This document shows, piece by piece, positions 26,549 through 37,400 of a stretch of DNA of 64,000 nucleotides. The position numbers and the translations under genes are program-made. The stretch's first letter is position 1. Each line of letters starts with the position of its first letter. The stretch is from Alloalcanivorax mobilis (GTDB lineage Bacteria; Pseudomonadota; Gammaproteobacteria; Pseudomonadales; Alcanivoracaceae), in the NCBI RefSeq assembly GCF_002864685.1, contig NZ_NMQZ01000002.1, forward strand, positions 176,554 to 240,553, written 5' to 3'. The notes under the pieces are model-generated. The model saw nothing but the letters and a program-made list of their open reading frames with translations, had not been told where the DNA came from and made no database searches.

Positions 26549-26888
26549 GGGATCTCCTCGTTCTCGGAAACCCGATTGTAGCGGAAAGCGGACAGGAAGC
26601 TGCAAGCCACAGGCAGGACGCCAGTTGAAAGTTAAAGGTTAAAAGTTAAAAGGTCGTCGCCGACGGGGTTTCCCGCGGCCGGCGGCCGTGGAAGGTCACC
26701 ACGAGTTTGAACTCCCCTGAGCGCGGGCACAGCCTCGCCATCTCGTCGGGTGCCGCCCGCGTTTTAACCTTTAACTTTCAACGGGCCACCGACCGGCACG
26801 GCCTTTCCGCCACGCTAGCCCTACCTGCAGCTTGCAGCTTGCAGCTTGCAGCCGTTTACTATGCCCGCTCGCAATGAGGTGACGGGAT
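26549..26888. other. Intergenic gap with nested inverted repeats
   Basis: This 340-bp region between purT and tadA (divergent starts) contains no gene I can support. It is mostly occupied by the nested inverted repeat described at 26597-26853; the purT and tadA promoters should lie at its ends. Confidence 0.6.
26597..26853. repeat. Nested extragenic inverted-repeat element
   Basis: The outer arms are AAGCTGCAAGC (from about 26597) and tandem GCAGCTT words at 26825-26853. Inner arms at 26624-26651 (GTTGAAAGTTAAAGG-type) and 26762-26782 (TTTAACCTTTAACTTTCAAC) are complementary. The inner arms belong to the family seen at 24670 and 40998, and the outer arms to that at 33219 and 55403, so two element families are nested here. 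Confidence 0.68.
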
Positions 26889-27341
26889 ATGCACAACGAC
26901 GGTTATTGGATGGCGCGCGCGCTGGTGTTGGCGGAACAGGCGGCCAGCGAGGGCGAGGTACCGGTGGGGGCCCTGGTGGTGCGCGATGATCAGGTGCTGG
27001 GCGAGGGCTACAACCGGCCGATTGGCGCCCACGATCCCACTGGCCACGCCGAGATCAACGCGCTGCGTGACGCCGCCGCCCGGCAAAACAATTACCGGCT
27101 GCCCGGGGCGACCCTGTACGTCACCATCGAGCCGTGCACCATGTGCTTCGGCGCGCTGGTCCACGCCCGCATCGCGCGGCTGGTGTACGGTGCCGCCGAG
27201 CCCCGCGCTGGCGTCTGCGAAAGCCGTCTGATGTTGCCCGGGCAGGATTTCTACAACCACCGGATCGAGGTGCTGGGCGGCGTCGAAGCGGACGCCGCTT
27301 CGCAACTGATGCGACGTTTTTTTCGGCAACGAAGGGGCTAG
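26889..27341 (+). CDS. tadA: tRNA(adenine34) deaminase
   Basis: 150 residues. The zinc deaminase motifs are H53-A-E55 (TGHAEINALRDA) and P82-C83-T-M-C86. It converts A34 to inosine in the anticodon of tRNA-Arg(ACG), which is essential for decoding CGN codons. Length and motif spacing match TadA. It lies between purT and mltF, and GAGGTGACGGG precedes the ATG. Confidence 0.95.
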   Translation: MHNDGYWMARALVLAEQAASEGEVPVGALVVRDDQVLGEGYNRPIGAHDPTGHAEINALRDAAARQNNYRLPGATLYVTIEPCTMCFGALVHARIARLVYGAAEPRAGVCESRLMLPGQDFYNHRIEVLGGVEADAASQLMRRFFRQRRG

Positions 27342-27473
27342 CAAAGGCCAGGGGGGGGAGGCAGCGGGGTTGCTCTTTTTAGTGTCGCGGCGCGGGCACG
27401 GCGTCTCGTTACACCCCGGTTTGCGTCGCGCTGTTCCCTGTATCCTGATCCCTGTATCCGCTTTCCAGGACGA

Positions 27474-28880
27474 TCAGTTCGCCGAGGCGAGCAGGGTGGA
27501 GCGGTGGCGCTCGGAGTTGTCCGCCCATACCAGCAGGTCGTAATAACGGCGGATGTGACGCACATAGAGGGCCGCCTGGCCGCCGGGGGCGCGCCCGTAG
27601 CGCAACTGTTTGGCGTAGGCGGACTGGCTGAGCAGGGGCAGGCGCTGTTTCACCGCCTGCCAGTTATCCGGGTCGTCGCCCTGGCGTTCGGTGAGCACGC
27701 GCGCGTCTTCCAGATGGCCGAAGCCCACGTTGTAGGCGGCCAGTGCCATCCAGGTGCGGTCCGGCTCCTGAATCCGATCCGGAATGCGGTTATGAATCTT
27801 GCGCAGGTAAGCGGCGCCGGCCTGGATGCTTTGCGCCGGGTCGGTGCGGTCGTCAACGCCCATTTCCCGCGCCGTGTTGGCGGTGAGCATCATCAGGCCC
27901 TGCACGCCGGTGGGTGAGATGGCGGCGGCGTCCCAGAGCGATTCCTGATAGGCGACGGCGGCCAGCAGGCGCCAATCGAAGTCGGCATCGCTGGCGGCGG
28001 TTTGGAAGTCCTGGGTGTACAGGGGCAGGCGATCATCCAGATGGCGGATAAAACTGCGCGCGGCGTACAGGTCGAACTGCTCGACGTGGCCATAGAAGCG
28101 ATCCGCCAGCCGCTGGGTTTCTCCGGCGGCCTTCATCTGCGTGAGATAGCGCTGCGCCGCCAGATACAGGCTGCGGTCGTCGCTCGGGCTGAACGCCCAG
28201 GCCAGGTCCTGATCGCCACCGAGAGTGAAACCGGAAGCCAGGTCCGGGAACAGGCCCCGGTGAATCGCGTAGGCATTGGAGTTGATCAGGGTGTAATCGG
28301 CGTTGCCTTCTTCGACCAGGGTGAGCATCTGTTCGGCGTTGGCGTTTTCCACCTGCTCGAAGTGCAGAGCGGGGTGCTCCAGGCGGGCCTGGTTGAGCAT
28401 TTCCGCGTGGCTGCTGCCGGCGCGCACCACCACTTTCTTGCCGATCAGATCCTCGATCCGTTTCGGCCGGGCCTCGCCGAGGCGATACATCACCAGGGTA
28501 TCGACCTGTTGGTAGGGGGTACTGAAGCGCAGCCCCTGGCGGCGCTCATCGGTAACGGTCAGGCCGGCGGCGGCGAGGTCGGCTTTGCCGCGGCGCACCG
28601 CGTATTTCACCTCGGCGGGGGTGTCCATTTCCACCAGACGCAAGCGCACGCCAAGCCGCTCGGCGAAGCCGTTCGCCAGCTCGTATTCCATGCCGGTCTG
28701 GCCTTTCGGGTCCTGATAGACGGTGGTCAGCGAGGGACGGGTCGCCACCACCAGCTCGCCCCGCGCCTGGACACGTTCCAGGGCGGTGGGGGTGGGGCGC
28801 ATCGCCGCGACCAGGCCCACCACGCACAACAAGGCGATGGGCGCCAGCAGCGTGCGGCTGTGGCGGAGCAAGCTTTTCAT
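27474..28880 (-). CDS. mltF: Membrane-bound lytic murein transglycosylase F
   Basis: 468 residues. An N-terminal hydrophobic segment (9-27) is a signal peptide or anchor. Residues about 40-265 form a periplasmic binding-protein (SBP_bac_3-like) domain and about 295-430 an SLT domain, with the catalytic Glu at E313 (YQESLW) and the downstream GVQGLMMLT motif. It cleaves peptidoglycan glycosidic bonds. MltF is anchored in the outer membrane in E. coli; here a lipobox is not clear, so placement is inferred. Adjacent to purL in divergent orientation, as in Pseudomonas-like genomes. Confidence 0.93.
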   Translation of the reverse strand: MKSLLRHSRTLLAPIALLCVVGLVAAMRPTPTALERVQARGELVVATRPSLTTVYQDPKGQTGMEYELANGFAERLGVRLRLVEMDTPAEVKYAVRRGKADLAAAGLTVTDERRQGLRFSTPYQQVDTLVMYRLGEARPKRIEDLIGKKVVVRAGSSHAEMLNQARLEHPALHFEQVENANAEQMLTLVEEGNADYTLINSNAYAIHRGLFPDLASGFTLGGDQDLAWAFSPSDDRSLYLAAQRYLTQMKAAGETQRLADRFYGHVEQFDLYAARSFIRHLDDRLPLYTQDFQTAASDADFDWRLLAAVAYQESLWDAAAISPTGVQGLMMLTANTAREMGVDDRTDPAQSIQAGAAYLRKIHNRIPDRIQEPDRTWMALAAYNVGFGHLEDARVLTERQGDDPDNWQAVKQRLPLLSQSAYAKQLRYGRAPGGQAALYVRHIRRYYDLLVWADNSERHRSTLLASAN

Positions 28881-29317
28881 GTCCGTTGATACCTCTGCTG
28901 GGTGTCCAGGCAGGTGGTATGGCCCATGCCATACGCGGGTCAGCGGCGGCGATCCATGCCCCGTGACACTGAGTTCTTCATCTATGCGAGCGCGAATTTA
29001 TCATTGCAGGTTGGCGAAAATCTAGCCGTATGGCCGACAATCACGGCACATCGGGCCCGGCGCCGCAGCCAATCGCAGGACCACAGCCCCCGGGATACGG
29101 GGCTTTGCCGCGAATAGGCGCGCCCACGGGTTGCCTTGAGGTGGGCATCTTTGCTTACATTTAAAATGCCGCTGGCGTGTCGTCCAGGGCGGTGACGATG
29201 GCGGCTGGCGCGTGCCGGCGAATAGGAATTCGGCCGGGCATACCGTATCATTGCGCCTCTCCAGGGGGGCGCTGCCGACCTGGAGTCATCCCTCGATCCA
29301 AAGGAAAAGCCAACCCT
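28881..29317. other. Divergent promoter region, mltF/purL
   Basis: This 437-bp gap has no supportable gene. A short hairpin (GTATGGC-CCAT-GCCATAC) spans 28917-28934 in the mltF leader. AT-rich candidate promoter sequence lies around 29131-29167, but no box is confident, and no PurR-type site was recognised. AAGGA at 29301-29305 precedes the purL ATG. Confidence 0.45.
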
Positions 29318-32300
29318 ATGCTGATCCTCCCCGGTAGCCCGGCGCTGTCCGCATTTCGTAAAGAAAAACTGCTCGAGGCTCTGCCACAGGCAGAGGCTTT
29401 GTCGGCCCGTTTCGTTCATTTTGTTGAGCTCAGCGAGGCGCTGGACGAGCGCGAACGACAGATTCTTGACGGCTTGCTCGAATACGGCCCCAGTGTGGAC
29501 GACGCCAGCCCGCACAAAGAGTCTGCCGAGGGCGAGCTGTTCGTGGTGGTGCCCCGGCCCGGGACGGTGTCGCCGTGGTCCTCCAAGGCCACCGACATCT
29601 GCCACAACGCCGGGCTGGCCAAGGTGCGGCGGGTGGAGCGTGGTGTTGAATACCGGGTGGCGGTCACCGGCCAGCCGGATCGTGCCGCGCTGGCGACGCC
29701 CTTGCACGATCGCATGGTCGAGGCGGTGCTGGCGGATCTGGACTCGGCCGAGGTGCTGTTTACCCACCACCAGCCGCGCTCGCTGGCCAGTGTCGATGTG
29801 ATCGGCGGTGGGCGAGAGGCGCTGGCCCAGGCCAACGGTGAGCTGGGCCTGGCGCTGGCCGACGACGAAATCGATTACCTGGTGGAGCGTTTCACCGCCT
29901 TGGGCCGCAATCCTTCCGACGCCGAACTGATGATGTTCGCCCAGGCCAACTCCGAGCATTGCCGGCACAAGATCTTCAACGCCGAGTGGAACATCGACGG
30001 CGAAACGCAGCCGCTGAGCCTGTTCGGGATGATCCGCAATACCCACAAGTGCGCCCCGCAAGGGGTGCTCAGCGCCTATAAGGACAACGCGGCGGTGGTG
30101 GCCGGCCCGCTCGCGGACCGTTTCTTCCGCGACCCGGAAAGCGGTGAATACGGTTACGTGAACGAGCCGGTGCACATGCTGATGAAGGTGGAGACCCACA
30201 ACCACCCCACCGCGATTGCCCCGCACCCGGGCGCGGCCACCGGCGCCGGCGGTGAAATCCGTGACGAGGGCGCCACCGGCCGGGGCGCCAAGCCGAAGGC
30301 CGGGCTGACCGGCTTTTCGGTGTCGAACCTGCGTATTCCCGGCTTTGACCAGCCCTGGGAGCAGGACTACGGCCGCCCCGGCCGCATGGCCTCGCCACTG
30401 GACATCATGATCGAGGGGCCGCTGGGCGGCGCCGCCTTCAACAACGAATTCGGCCGCCCCAATCTGGGCGGTTATTTCCGCACCCTGGAACTGGAAGCCC
30501 CGGGCCTGAATGGCGATGAACGGCGTGGTTACCATAAGCCGATCATGATCGCCGGTGGGCTGGGCAACATCCGCGACGGCCATGTGGAAAAGAACAACAT
30601 TCCCCCCGGCGCCAAGGTCATCGTGCTGGGTGGCCCGGCGCTGCTGATCGGCCTGGGCGGCGGTGCCGCCAGCTCGATGGCCAGCGGCGAGTCCGACGAA
30701 GCCCTGGATTTCGCCTCGGTGCAACGGGGCAACCCGGAGATTGAGCGCCGCGTGCAGGAGGTGATCGACCGCTGCTGGGAGCTGGGCGACCACAACCCGA
30801 TTGTGTCGATTCATGACGTTGGCGCCGGTGGGCTCTCCAACGCCCTGCCCGAGCTGGTTCACGACCATGATCGCGGCGCCAGCCTGGAACTGCGGCGGGT
30901 GCCCAACGACGAGCCCGGCATGAGCCCGGTGGAAATCTGGTGCAACGAAGCCCAGGAACGGTACGTGCTCGCGGTGATGCCCGAGGATCTGCCCCGTTTC
31001 GAGGCGCTCTGCCAGCGTGAGCGCACGCCGTTCGCGGTGCTCGGCGAGGCCACCGAAGCCGAGCACCTTAAAGTCAGCGACGAGCACTTTGGTAACGCGC
31101 CGGTGGATCTGCCGATGGATCTGCTGTTCGGTAAGGCGCCCAAGATGCAGCGCGCCTTCGACCGGGAAGATTTTCAGCGCCGCCCCTTCGAACTGGACGG
31201 CATCGGTCTCAAGGACGCGGTGGAGCGGGTGCTGCGCCTGCCCAGCGTGGCCTCCAAGAACTTCCTGATCACCATCGGTGACCGCTCGGTGACCGGCCTG
31301 GTGCACCGCGATCAAATGGTCGGCCCCTGGCAGGTGCCGGTGGCCGATTGCGCGGTGACCGCCGCCGGTTACAACCAGCGCTGTGGCGAAGCCATGGCGA
31401 TGGGCGAGCGCACCCCGGTGGCGCTGGTCAACGCCGCCGCCTCCGGGCGGCTGGCGGTGACCGAGGCGATCACCAACCTGGCCGCCACGCACATCGGTTC
31501 GCTGGCCAATATCCGGCTGTCCGCCAACTGGATGGCCGCCGCCGGTCATCCGGGCGAAGACCAGGCCCTGTTCGACACCGTCAAGGCGGTGGGCATGGAG
31601 TTGTGCCCCGAGCTGGGCATCGCCATCCCGGTGGGTAAGGACTCGCTGTCCATGCGTACCCTGTGGCAGGAACGCGGCATCGACAAAAGCGTGACCGCGC
31701 CGTTGTCGCTGATCGTCACCGGTTTCGCCAACGTCACCGACGTGGGCCTCACCGCCACCCCGCAACTGCGTACCGGCGTCGACAGTGAATTGCTGCTGGT
31801 GGATCTGGGGCGCGGCCAGAACCGCCTGGCCGGCTCCGCGCTGGCCCAGGTGTACGGGCAGGTGGGCGAGGTGGCGCCGGATCTGGACAACGCCGACGAC
31901 CTGATTGCCTTCTTTAACGTCACCCAGGCGCTGCTCGCCGAGGGCCGCTTGCTGGCCTACCACGACCGTTCCGATGGCGGCCTGCTCGCCACGCTCACGG
32001 AAATGGCGTTCGCCGGCCGGGTCGGCCTGGACATCGTGCTCGACCACATCGCCGGCGACGATCAGGAAGTGCTGGCGGCGCTGTTCGCCGAAGAGGCGGG
32101 CGCGGTGCTGCAGGTGCGCGCCGAGGACGTCGACGCGGTGCGCCGCGCGTACCAGGACGCCGGCCTGGGCGGCTGCGTGCACTCGGTGGCGCTGCTCAAT
32201 GGCGAAGACGTGCTGCGCCTGCGCCTGGGCGGCGCGGTGCTGATGGAGCGCACCCGTCGCGGCTTGCAGCGCATCTGGTCGGAAACCAGCTATCGCATTC

Positions 32301-33214
32301 AGGCGCTGCGCGACAACCCGGATTGCGCCCGCCAGGAATTCGACGCCATCGCCGACGCCGATGACCCGGGGCTGAACGTGCGCCTCACCTTCGACATGAG
32401 CGAAGACGTGGCCGCCCCCTATCTGAACAGCGGTGCCCGCCCTCAGGTGGCAATCCTGCGTGAACAGGGTGTTAACGGCCACCTGGAAATGGCCGCCGCC
32501 TTTGACCGCGCCGGTTTCAGCGCCGTGGACGTGCACATGAGCGACCTGCTCGCCGGCCGCGTCAACCTGGAGCAAATGAAAGGGCTGGTGGCCTGCGGCG
32601 GTTTTTCCTACGGCGACGTGCTGGGCGCCGGCGGCGGCTGGGCCAAGACCGTGCTCTATCACAACCAGCTGCGGGATGCCTTCAATCGCTTCTTCTATCG
32701 GGAAGACACCTTCACCCTGGGGGTCTGTAACGGTTGCCAGATGCTCTCGTTGCTCAAGGACCTGATCCCCGGCGCCGAGCATTGGCCGCGCTTCGTGCGC
32801 AACCTCAGTGAACAGTTTGAAGCGCGCACCTCGCTGGTGGAAATCCAGGATTCCCCCTCGATTCTGCTGCGCGACATGGCCGGCACCCGGATTCCGATCG
32901 CCGTGGCCCACGGCGAAGGCCGGGTGGAAATCAGCGACGAAAATCTGAACCGCAACCTGGAACAGCGGCTGGTGGCGTTGCGCTACGTGGATGGGCTCGG
33001 CAACCCCACCGAGCAGTACCCGGCCAACCCCAACGGTTCCGCCCAGGGCACCACCGGCTTCACCTCCCGCGATGGCCGCGCCACCATTGTGATGCCCCAC
33101 CCGGAGCGGGTGTTCCGGGTGCTGCAAAACAGCTGGACCCCGGACGATTGGCAGCGTTTCGAGAACGGCCCCTGGTATCGGTTGTTCGCCAACGCCCGCA
33201 AATGGGTGGGATGA
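29318..33214 (+). CDS. purL: Phosphoribosylformylglycinamidine synthase
   Basis: 1298 residues from ATG 29318 (AAGGA at 29301); the upstream extension to 29177 is rejected because the family starts with [18 protein letters not shown] sequence. It converts FGAR, ATP and glutamine to FGAM. The synthetase half shows [19 protein letters not shown] and [14 protein letters not shown]. The glutaminase domain at the C-terminus has the nucleophile Cys near residue 1137 ([10 protein letters not shown]) and a late His-Pro-Glu (HPERVFR). It is the large fused form usual in Proteobacteria. It is adjacent to mltF, and its role in de novo purine synthesis complements purT nearby. Confidence 0.97.
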   Translation: MLILPGSPALSAFRKEKLLEALPQAEALSARFVHFVELSEALDERERQILDGLLEYGPSVDDASPHKESAEGELFVVVPRPGTVSPWSSKATDICHNAGLAKVRRVERGVEYRVAVTGQPDRAALATPLHDRMVEAVLADLDSAEVLFTHHQPRSLASVDVIGGGREALAQANGELGLALADDEIDYLVERFTALGRNPSDAELMMFAQANSEHCRHKIFNAEWNIDGETQPLSLFGMIRNTHKCAPQGVLSAYKDNAAVVAGPLADRFFRDPESGEYGYVNEPVHMLMKVETHNHPTAIAPHPGAATGAGGEIRDEGATGRGAKPKAGLTGFSVSNLRIPGFDQPWEQDYGRPGRMASPLDIMIEGPLGGAAFNNEFGRPNLGGYFRTLELEAPGLNGDERRGYHKPIMIAGGLGNIRDGHVEKNNIPPGAKVIVLGGPALLIGLGGGAASSMASGESDEALDFASVQRGNPEIERRVQEVIDRCWELGDHNPIVSIHDVGAGGLSNALPELVHDHDRGASLELRRVPNDEPGMSPVEIWCNEAQERYVLAVMPEDLPRFEALCQRERTPFAVLGEATEAEHLKVSDEHFGNAPVDLPMDLLFGKAPKMQRAFDREDFQRRPFELDGIGLKDAVERVLRLPSVASKNFLITIGDRSVTGLVHRDQMVGPWQVPVADCAVTAAGYNQRCGEAMAMGERTPVALVNAAASGRLAVTEAITNLAATHIGSLANIRLSANWMAAAGHPGEDQALFDTVKAVGMELCPELGIAIPVGKDSLSMRTLWQERGIDKSVTAPLSLIVTGFANVTDVGLTATPQLRTGVDSELLLVDLGRGQNRLAGSALAQVYGQVGEVAPDLDNADDLIAFFNVTQALLAEGRLLAYHDRSDGGLLATLTEMAFAGRVGLDIVLDHIAGDDQEVLAALFAEEAGAVLQVRAEDVDAVRRAYQDAGLGGCVHSVALLNGEDVLRLRLGGAVLMERTRRGLQRIWSETSYRIQALRDNPDCARQEFDAIADADDPGLNVRLTFDMSEDVAAPYLNSGARPQVAILREQGVNGHLEMAAAFDRAGFSAVDVHMSDLLAGRVNLEQMKGLVACGGFSYGDVLGAGGGWAKTVLYHNQLRDAFNRFFYREDTFTLGVCNGCQMLSLLKDLIPGAEHWPRFVRNLSEQFEARTSLVEIQDSPSILLRDMAGTRIPIAVAHGEGRVEISDENLNRNLEQRLVALRYVDGLGNPTEQYPANPNGSAQGTTGFTSRDGRATIVMPHPERVFRVLQNSWTPDDWQRFENGPWYRLFANARKWVG

Positions 33215-33316
33215 AACGGCCGCAGGCCGCAAGCCGCAAGCCGCAGGCAACCCCAGGCTGGAAGCTCCGCAAAGGTGTGGTAATGGCCTGGTCAGCTTGT
33301 AGCTTGTGGCTTCGCC
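33215..33316. repeat. Extragenic inverted-repeat element (GCAAGCC-type arms)
   Basis: The left part (about 33219-33248) has tandem GCCGCAAGCC/GCAGGC words. The right part (about 33295-33316) has the complementary AGCTTGTAGCTTGTGGCTTC. It belongs to the family also seen at 26597-26853 and 55403-55469 and occupies the purL-thioesterase gap. Confidence 0.6.
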
Positions 33317-33327
33317 GAGGAACGAAA

Positions 33328-34044
33328 ATGACAGAGCAGACATACAATTATTTCGATCTCCCCCTGGGCGAGTCGCCGGCGCCGACGCCGGTGTCCGCGC
33401 AGCGCCGGGCGTTGGCGCGGGAGTTGGCGGCGATCAACGAGCAATTGATTCGCCTGGACGCCGACGAAGCGGCGCTGGCGCGCTACACCGAGCAGGCGCG
33501 CGCCTTGCGGCAAGGCCTTGAGCAGCATGGCCACCACAGCATGCGCGATGTGCTGGGCCGGCTGATTGTCGGGCAGGGCAGCCATCAGGACGTGCTCGAC
33601 ATGTCCGAGTTCGAGATTCTCACCGGCCCGGCCAACCCGATGTCGCCGCCGGTGACCTTGTGGCTCGACGGCGATGTGGTGCGTGGCCAGGCGCGCTTCG
33701 GCCGTGCTTTTATGGGCCCGCCAGGCAAGGTGCACGGCGGCGTGCTGGCGCTGGCACTGGATATGCTGATGGCCAAGACCCAGGATATGGTCGAAAACCT
33801 GGGCATGACCGGCACGCTCAATATTCGCTACCTGGCGCCCACGCCCCTCAACACCGACGTGGAATTCGAGGCGCGGCTGGTGAGGCTGGAGCGGCGTAAG
33901 CTGATCACCGAGGCAACGGTGTTCGCCGCCGGGGTACAGACGGTCGCCGCGCAGGGCATCTGGATTTCCTCACGGGGTGATTACCGCCTGCGCCCGGAGT
34001 ACGCTCAGGAGCAGGCCGCCGGCGCCGACAGCGAACCGGCCTGA
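33328..34044 (+). CDS. Hotdog-fold (PaaI/4HBT-type) thioesterase
   Basis: 238 residues from ATG 33328 (GAGGAACG upstream); the longer frame starting inside purL is rejected. The N-terminal half is helical and charged. The C-terminal half (about 105-225) is a hotdog domain: GPPGKVHGGVLALALDMLM, then NIRYLAPTPLNTDV. This is the usual pattern of acyl-CoA thioesterases with an extra N-terminal helical region. Substrate unknown. It follows purL by about 110 bp and may be read independently. Confidence 0.78.
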   Translation: MTEQTYNYFDLPLGESPAPTPVSAQRRALARELAAINEQLIRLDADEAALARYTEQARALRQGLEQHGHHSMRDVLGRLIVGQGSHQDVLDMSEFEILTGPANPMSPPVTLWLDGDVVRGQARFGRAFMGPPGKVHGGVLALALDMLMAKTQDMVENLGMTGTLNIRYLAPTPLNTDVEFEARLVRLERRKLITEATVFAAGVQTVAAQGIWISSRGDYRLRPEYAQEQAAGADSEPA

Positions 34045-34092
34045 GCGGGCAGGTCTGAGCGGGCCGGCCGAGAACAACCAGCGGGAGCCGAC

Positions 34093-34416
34093 ATGACGTT
34101 CTACAAACTGTGCTTCTACGTCCCTGAAGAGCACGCCGAGGCGGTTAAGACGGCGGTTTTCGAAGCCGGCGCCGGGCGCCTGGGCAACTACGATTGCTGC
34201 AGCTTTCAGGTGCGTGGCCAGGGCCAGTTTCGCCCCCTGGAAGGCAGCCACCCGCATCTGGGCGAGCAGGGCGAGATCGAGACCGTGGACGAATTCCGCG
34301 TCGAAATGATCTGCGCCGACGACCACCTCAAGGCCGCCCTCAGCGCTCTGCGCCTGGCGCATCCCTACGAAGAGCCCGCCATTGATGTGTGGCGGCTGGA
34401 AGATCTGCCGGGTTAA
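34093..34416 (+). CDS. NIF3/YqfO-type domain protein
   Basis: 107 residues. The whole chain resembles the YqfO-like insert domain of NIF3 family proteins (MTFYKLCFYVPEEHAEAV, GAGRLGNYDCCSFQVRG, and the end AHPYEEPAIDVWRLED). Standalone forms of this domain are known in Proteobacteria; a metal- or ligand-binding role is likely but unproven. It is 48 nt after the thioesterase on the same strand. Confidence 0.8.
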   Translation: MTFYKLCFYVPEEHAEAVKTAVFEAGAGRLGNYDCCSFQVRGQGQFRPLEGSHPHLGEQGEIETVDEFRVEMICADDHLKAALSALRLAHPYEEPAIDVWRLEDLPG

Positions 34417-34467
34417 GCGCGCCAGTTGGGCACACAGCACGCTTTGCGCTGCGCGCCACACGCTGAG

Positions 34468-37400
34468 TCAAACCCCGGCCGGACGCTGGCGCCGCAGGGC
34501 CAGCAGTCCGAGCAGGGTCAAGGATAACCCGCCGCTGGCGCCGCCACCGCCCAGCTTAAAGCCGTCGTCGAGTATCCCGCTGCCGGTTCTTACCGCCAGC
34601 ACGCCCGGATCGCGGACGGTGCCGTCGGCGTGCCCGTCGGCGTCGTTGGCGCCACCGTCCTCAATCGACAGCCGCACGCAGGCGTCGCCTTCGGTGAGGC
34701 CCGGCGTCCAACTGTCCGCGGACACCGCCGGGCACAGGCCCAGGCCGTTCTTCGGCGCGCTGTGCAACTGGTTGAACTCGTCCTCCAGGAAGGTGTGCCA
34801 GCCACCGTTCAGGTACTTGCGCCACACCGCGCCGGCGGGGATTACCGTGTCCCCCACCAGCGGAATCGCCACCGGCACGGTTTCGCCGGGCTGATTGAGC
34901 GCCTGGATTTTGAAATCGACCGCCACTCCGAGCCGCCGATAGTCACCGTCCTGCGGTAGGGAGCCGTCGCTGAGGCCCAGGCCGAACTCGCCGCTGTCCC
35001 AGGACTGGGTGGCGCTGGTGCCGCCCAGGGCCAGCCGGAAGGGGCCAGCGGTTTCCAGATAGGCCTTTTCCTCGCCGTCGCAGAGTGCCACCCGGCTGCC
35101 CGGGCACAACGCCAGGCGGTGATCCTCACCGGCAAAGGGATTGGCGGCCGGCGGCACGCCCTGTATCAGGTCATAGCATCCTTCCGGCGGGCAGGTTTCC
35201 ACCACCTGCAAGGTGGCCAGGGCCACGCCCTGGCTATCGGCGGTGGTGGCGGTCACCGCGATCTCGTAGCTGCCGGGTTCCAGTGTTTCCATATTGAAGG
35301 CGGCCTGGGTGCCGTTGCTGAACAGCGGCAGGTTGTCCGCCCGCCACTGGTACTGCTCGACTTGCGCGTTGCCGGCGTCGACGTTGAGGATCACGGTGCC
35401 TTTGTCGCGGCCCACCACCCGGGTGTCACTGAGCAGACCCTGGCCCACGGTGAGTGACAACGACAGCGGCAGCGGATCGCTTTGCAGGGTCAGGGCCTGG
35501 GTGGCCGGATTGCCGGCCAGGGCGCCGTCCAGCTCGCTGAGTTCGAGAGCGGCGGTGTCGCCGCCGCCGGTGGGCACGGACAGCGAGAGCCGCCGTGCGT
35601 CGCTTTCAACCAGGGTGAGCGCCTGGGTCTCGAAGCCCATGCCGTTGCCGGTCAGAGTGGCGGTGACCGGGTAAGCAATGGGTTCGTCGTTCAGCCAGAC
35701 GGTGAGTTCGCTGGTGTCATCCCGCAGGGCGCGGCGATGGCTGCTGGCAAATGCGAGATGGGGCAGCACATCGATGCTCACCTCGGTAATCTCGCCGGAG
35801 ACCTCATCGCTGAAGTGGAAGGTATAGCGCCCGGTGCGTTCGGACGTAAAGGTGTAGCTGCCGTCCTCATTGACGCTCAGCAGGGTGTCCGCTTCGTCGC
35901 CGAACAGGGGCGCGTCAACGCCGGCGCGCATCCGGTACACGGAGGACACGACTTTGTCGCCGGCACCGCCTTGCAGACGGAAGCTGACGCTTTCGGCACT
36001 GGCCAGAGGGCCTTCCTTGTCCTTCTCCGCTGCGGTGGACGGGTATATCTGTGCCTGCACCGTGCAGTCACCGGTGAGCGGCGCGGTGGTGATCAGGTCG
36101 CCGGCCAGGCTGGCGCCACAGTCGCCAGCGACCACCACATAGTCGGAGGGGTTGGCCAGGCTCAGCTCGAAGCTGGCGGTCTCATTGACGTACCGGGTCT
36201 GGCTGGCGGGTGTGATCTGGCCCTGCCCCTGGACCACGGCGGTGGCGGTGTACTCGGGCAGCGCCCGCCATTGGGCGGTGACGCTGAGGTCGTTGGCGGG
36301 CATGGTCTCCGGCAGGGCTGGCTGCCAGCCGAGGAAGGCATAACCGGTGCGGGTGGGCGTGGGCGCGGCGATGGCGTCGCCGAAGTTCACCGACAGGTCG
36401 TCCAGGGCTTCGCCACCGTTGGCGTCGAAGCTGACCGTGTATGCGTTCGCCTGCCACTGGGCGTACAGCGTCATCGCCGCATCGCCTACGGTCAGGGTCT
36501 CGGTATAGCCGCTGCCGGTGCCGTCGGCCTGGGTGTTCCAGCCGGTGAAGGTATAGCCTTCGCGAGTGGGCGCCGCGGGAAGATCAACGGCGGTGTCGGC
36601 GAAGTAGAGAACGCTGCTGCTCTGTCCGGTTTGCGTGTCGAAGGTGATGTCGATATCGGGGGTCAGGGCGGCCAGATTGTGCGCTGTCTGGTCGCCCACC
36701 GCGTTGAACGGGCCACTCACATAGAGCTGGTCGCCGCTGACGGTCAAGGCGTTGACCACCTCGGTAATGCCCGGCTCCGGCCGCTGCCAGCCGCTGCCGT
36801 CGTACACATACAGGCCGGTGTCGGCGGCGGCGAACAAGAGACCCTTGAACTCAACGGCGGAGGAAATGGCAGGGGTGGCCGCGTCCGGCAGCGGCTCCGC
36901 CCAGCCTGTGCCCACGTAGACATAGGCGTGGGTAGTGTCGGTGTCGGCATCCGGCGCGAACACCATCATCTGGCCCTGGTAGAGGGCCAGGGCGGTGAAT
37001 CTGTCGACCTCCGGAATGCCCGGGAAGGCGCCATAGTCGCCGGTGCCAGGGTAGGCGACCAGATTCATGTCGCCGCCGTAAAAGCGCATGTCGCCGGCCA
37101 GAAACAGGATGTCCTGATGGACCTCCAGGTCAAGCAATTCACCGGATAGCCCGGTGACGTTCAGACCTGCCCAGGCGCTCCCGGTCCAGGCGGCCAGCAG
37201 GGTGGTCGAGGCGCCGCCGGCCTCGTTGAAGTCGCCGCCCATGTAGAGCTGGTTTCGCCACACCCGGAAGGTCCGCACGGTATCGTTGACGCCGCTGCCC
37301 AGGGGCTGCCATTGCTCGCCGTCCCAGCGGGCGACGCCGGCGGCCGGGTTGCCGTCCACGGCGCTGAAGTCGCCGCCGGCGTAGAGTTCATCGTGGAACA

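Noticed and set aside
28982..33343. Very long antisense open frame opposite purL
   Set aside because: It is the GC-rich shadow of purL; composition is repetitive in His, Gly and Ala, and no start or family motifs support it.
35482..37149. Plus-strand frame opposite the Kelch/InlB protein
   Set aside because: Shadow of the real gene; high Gly/Gln/Val without motifs.
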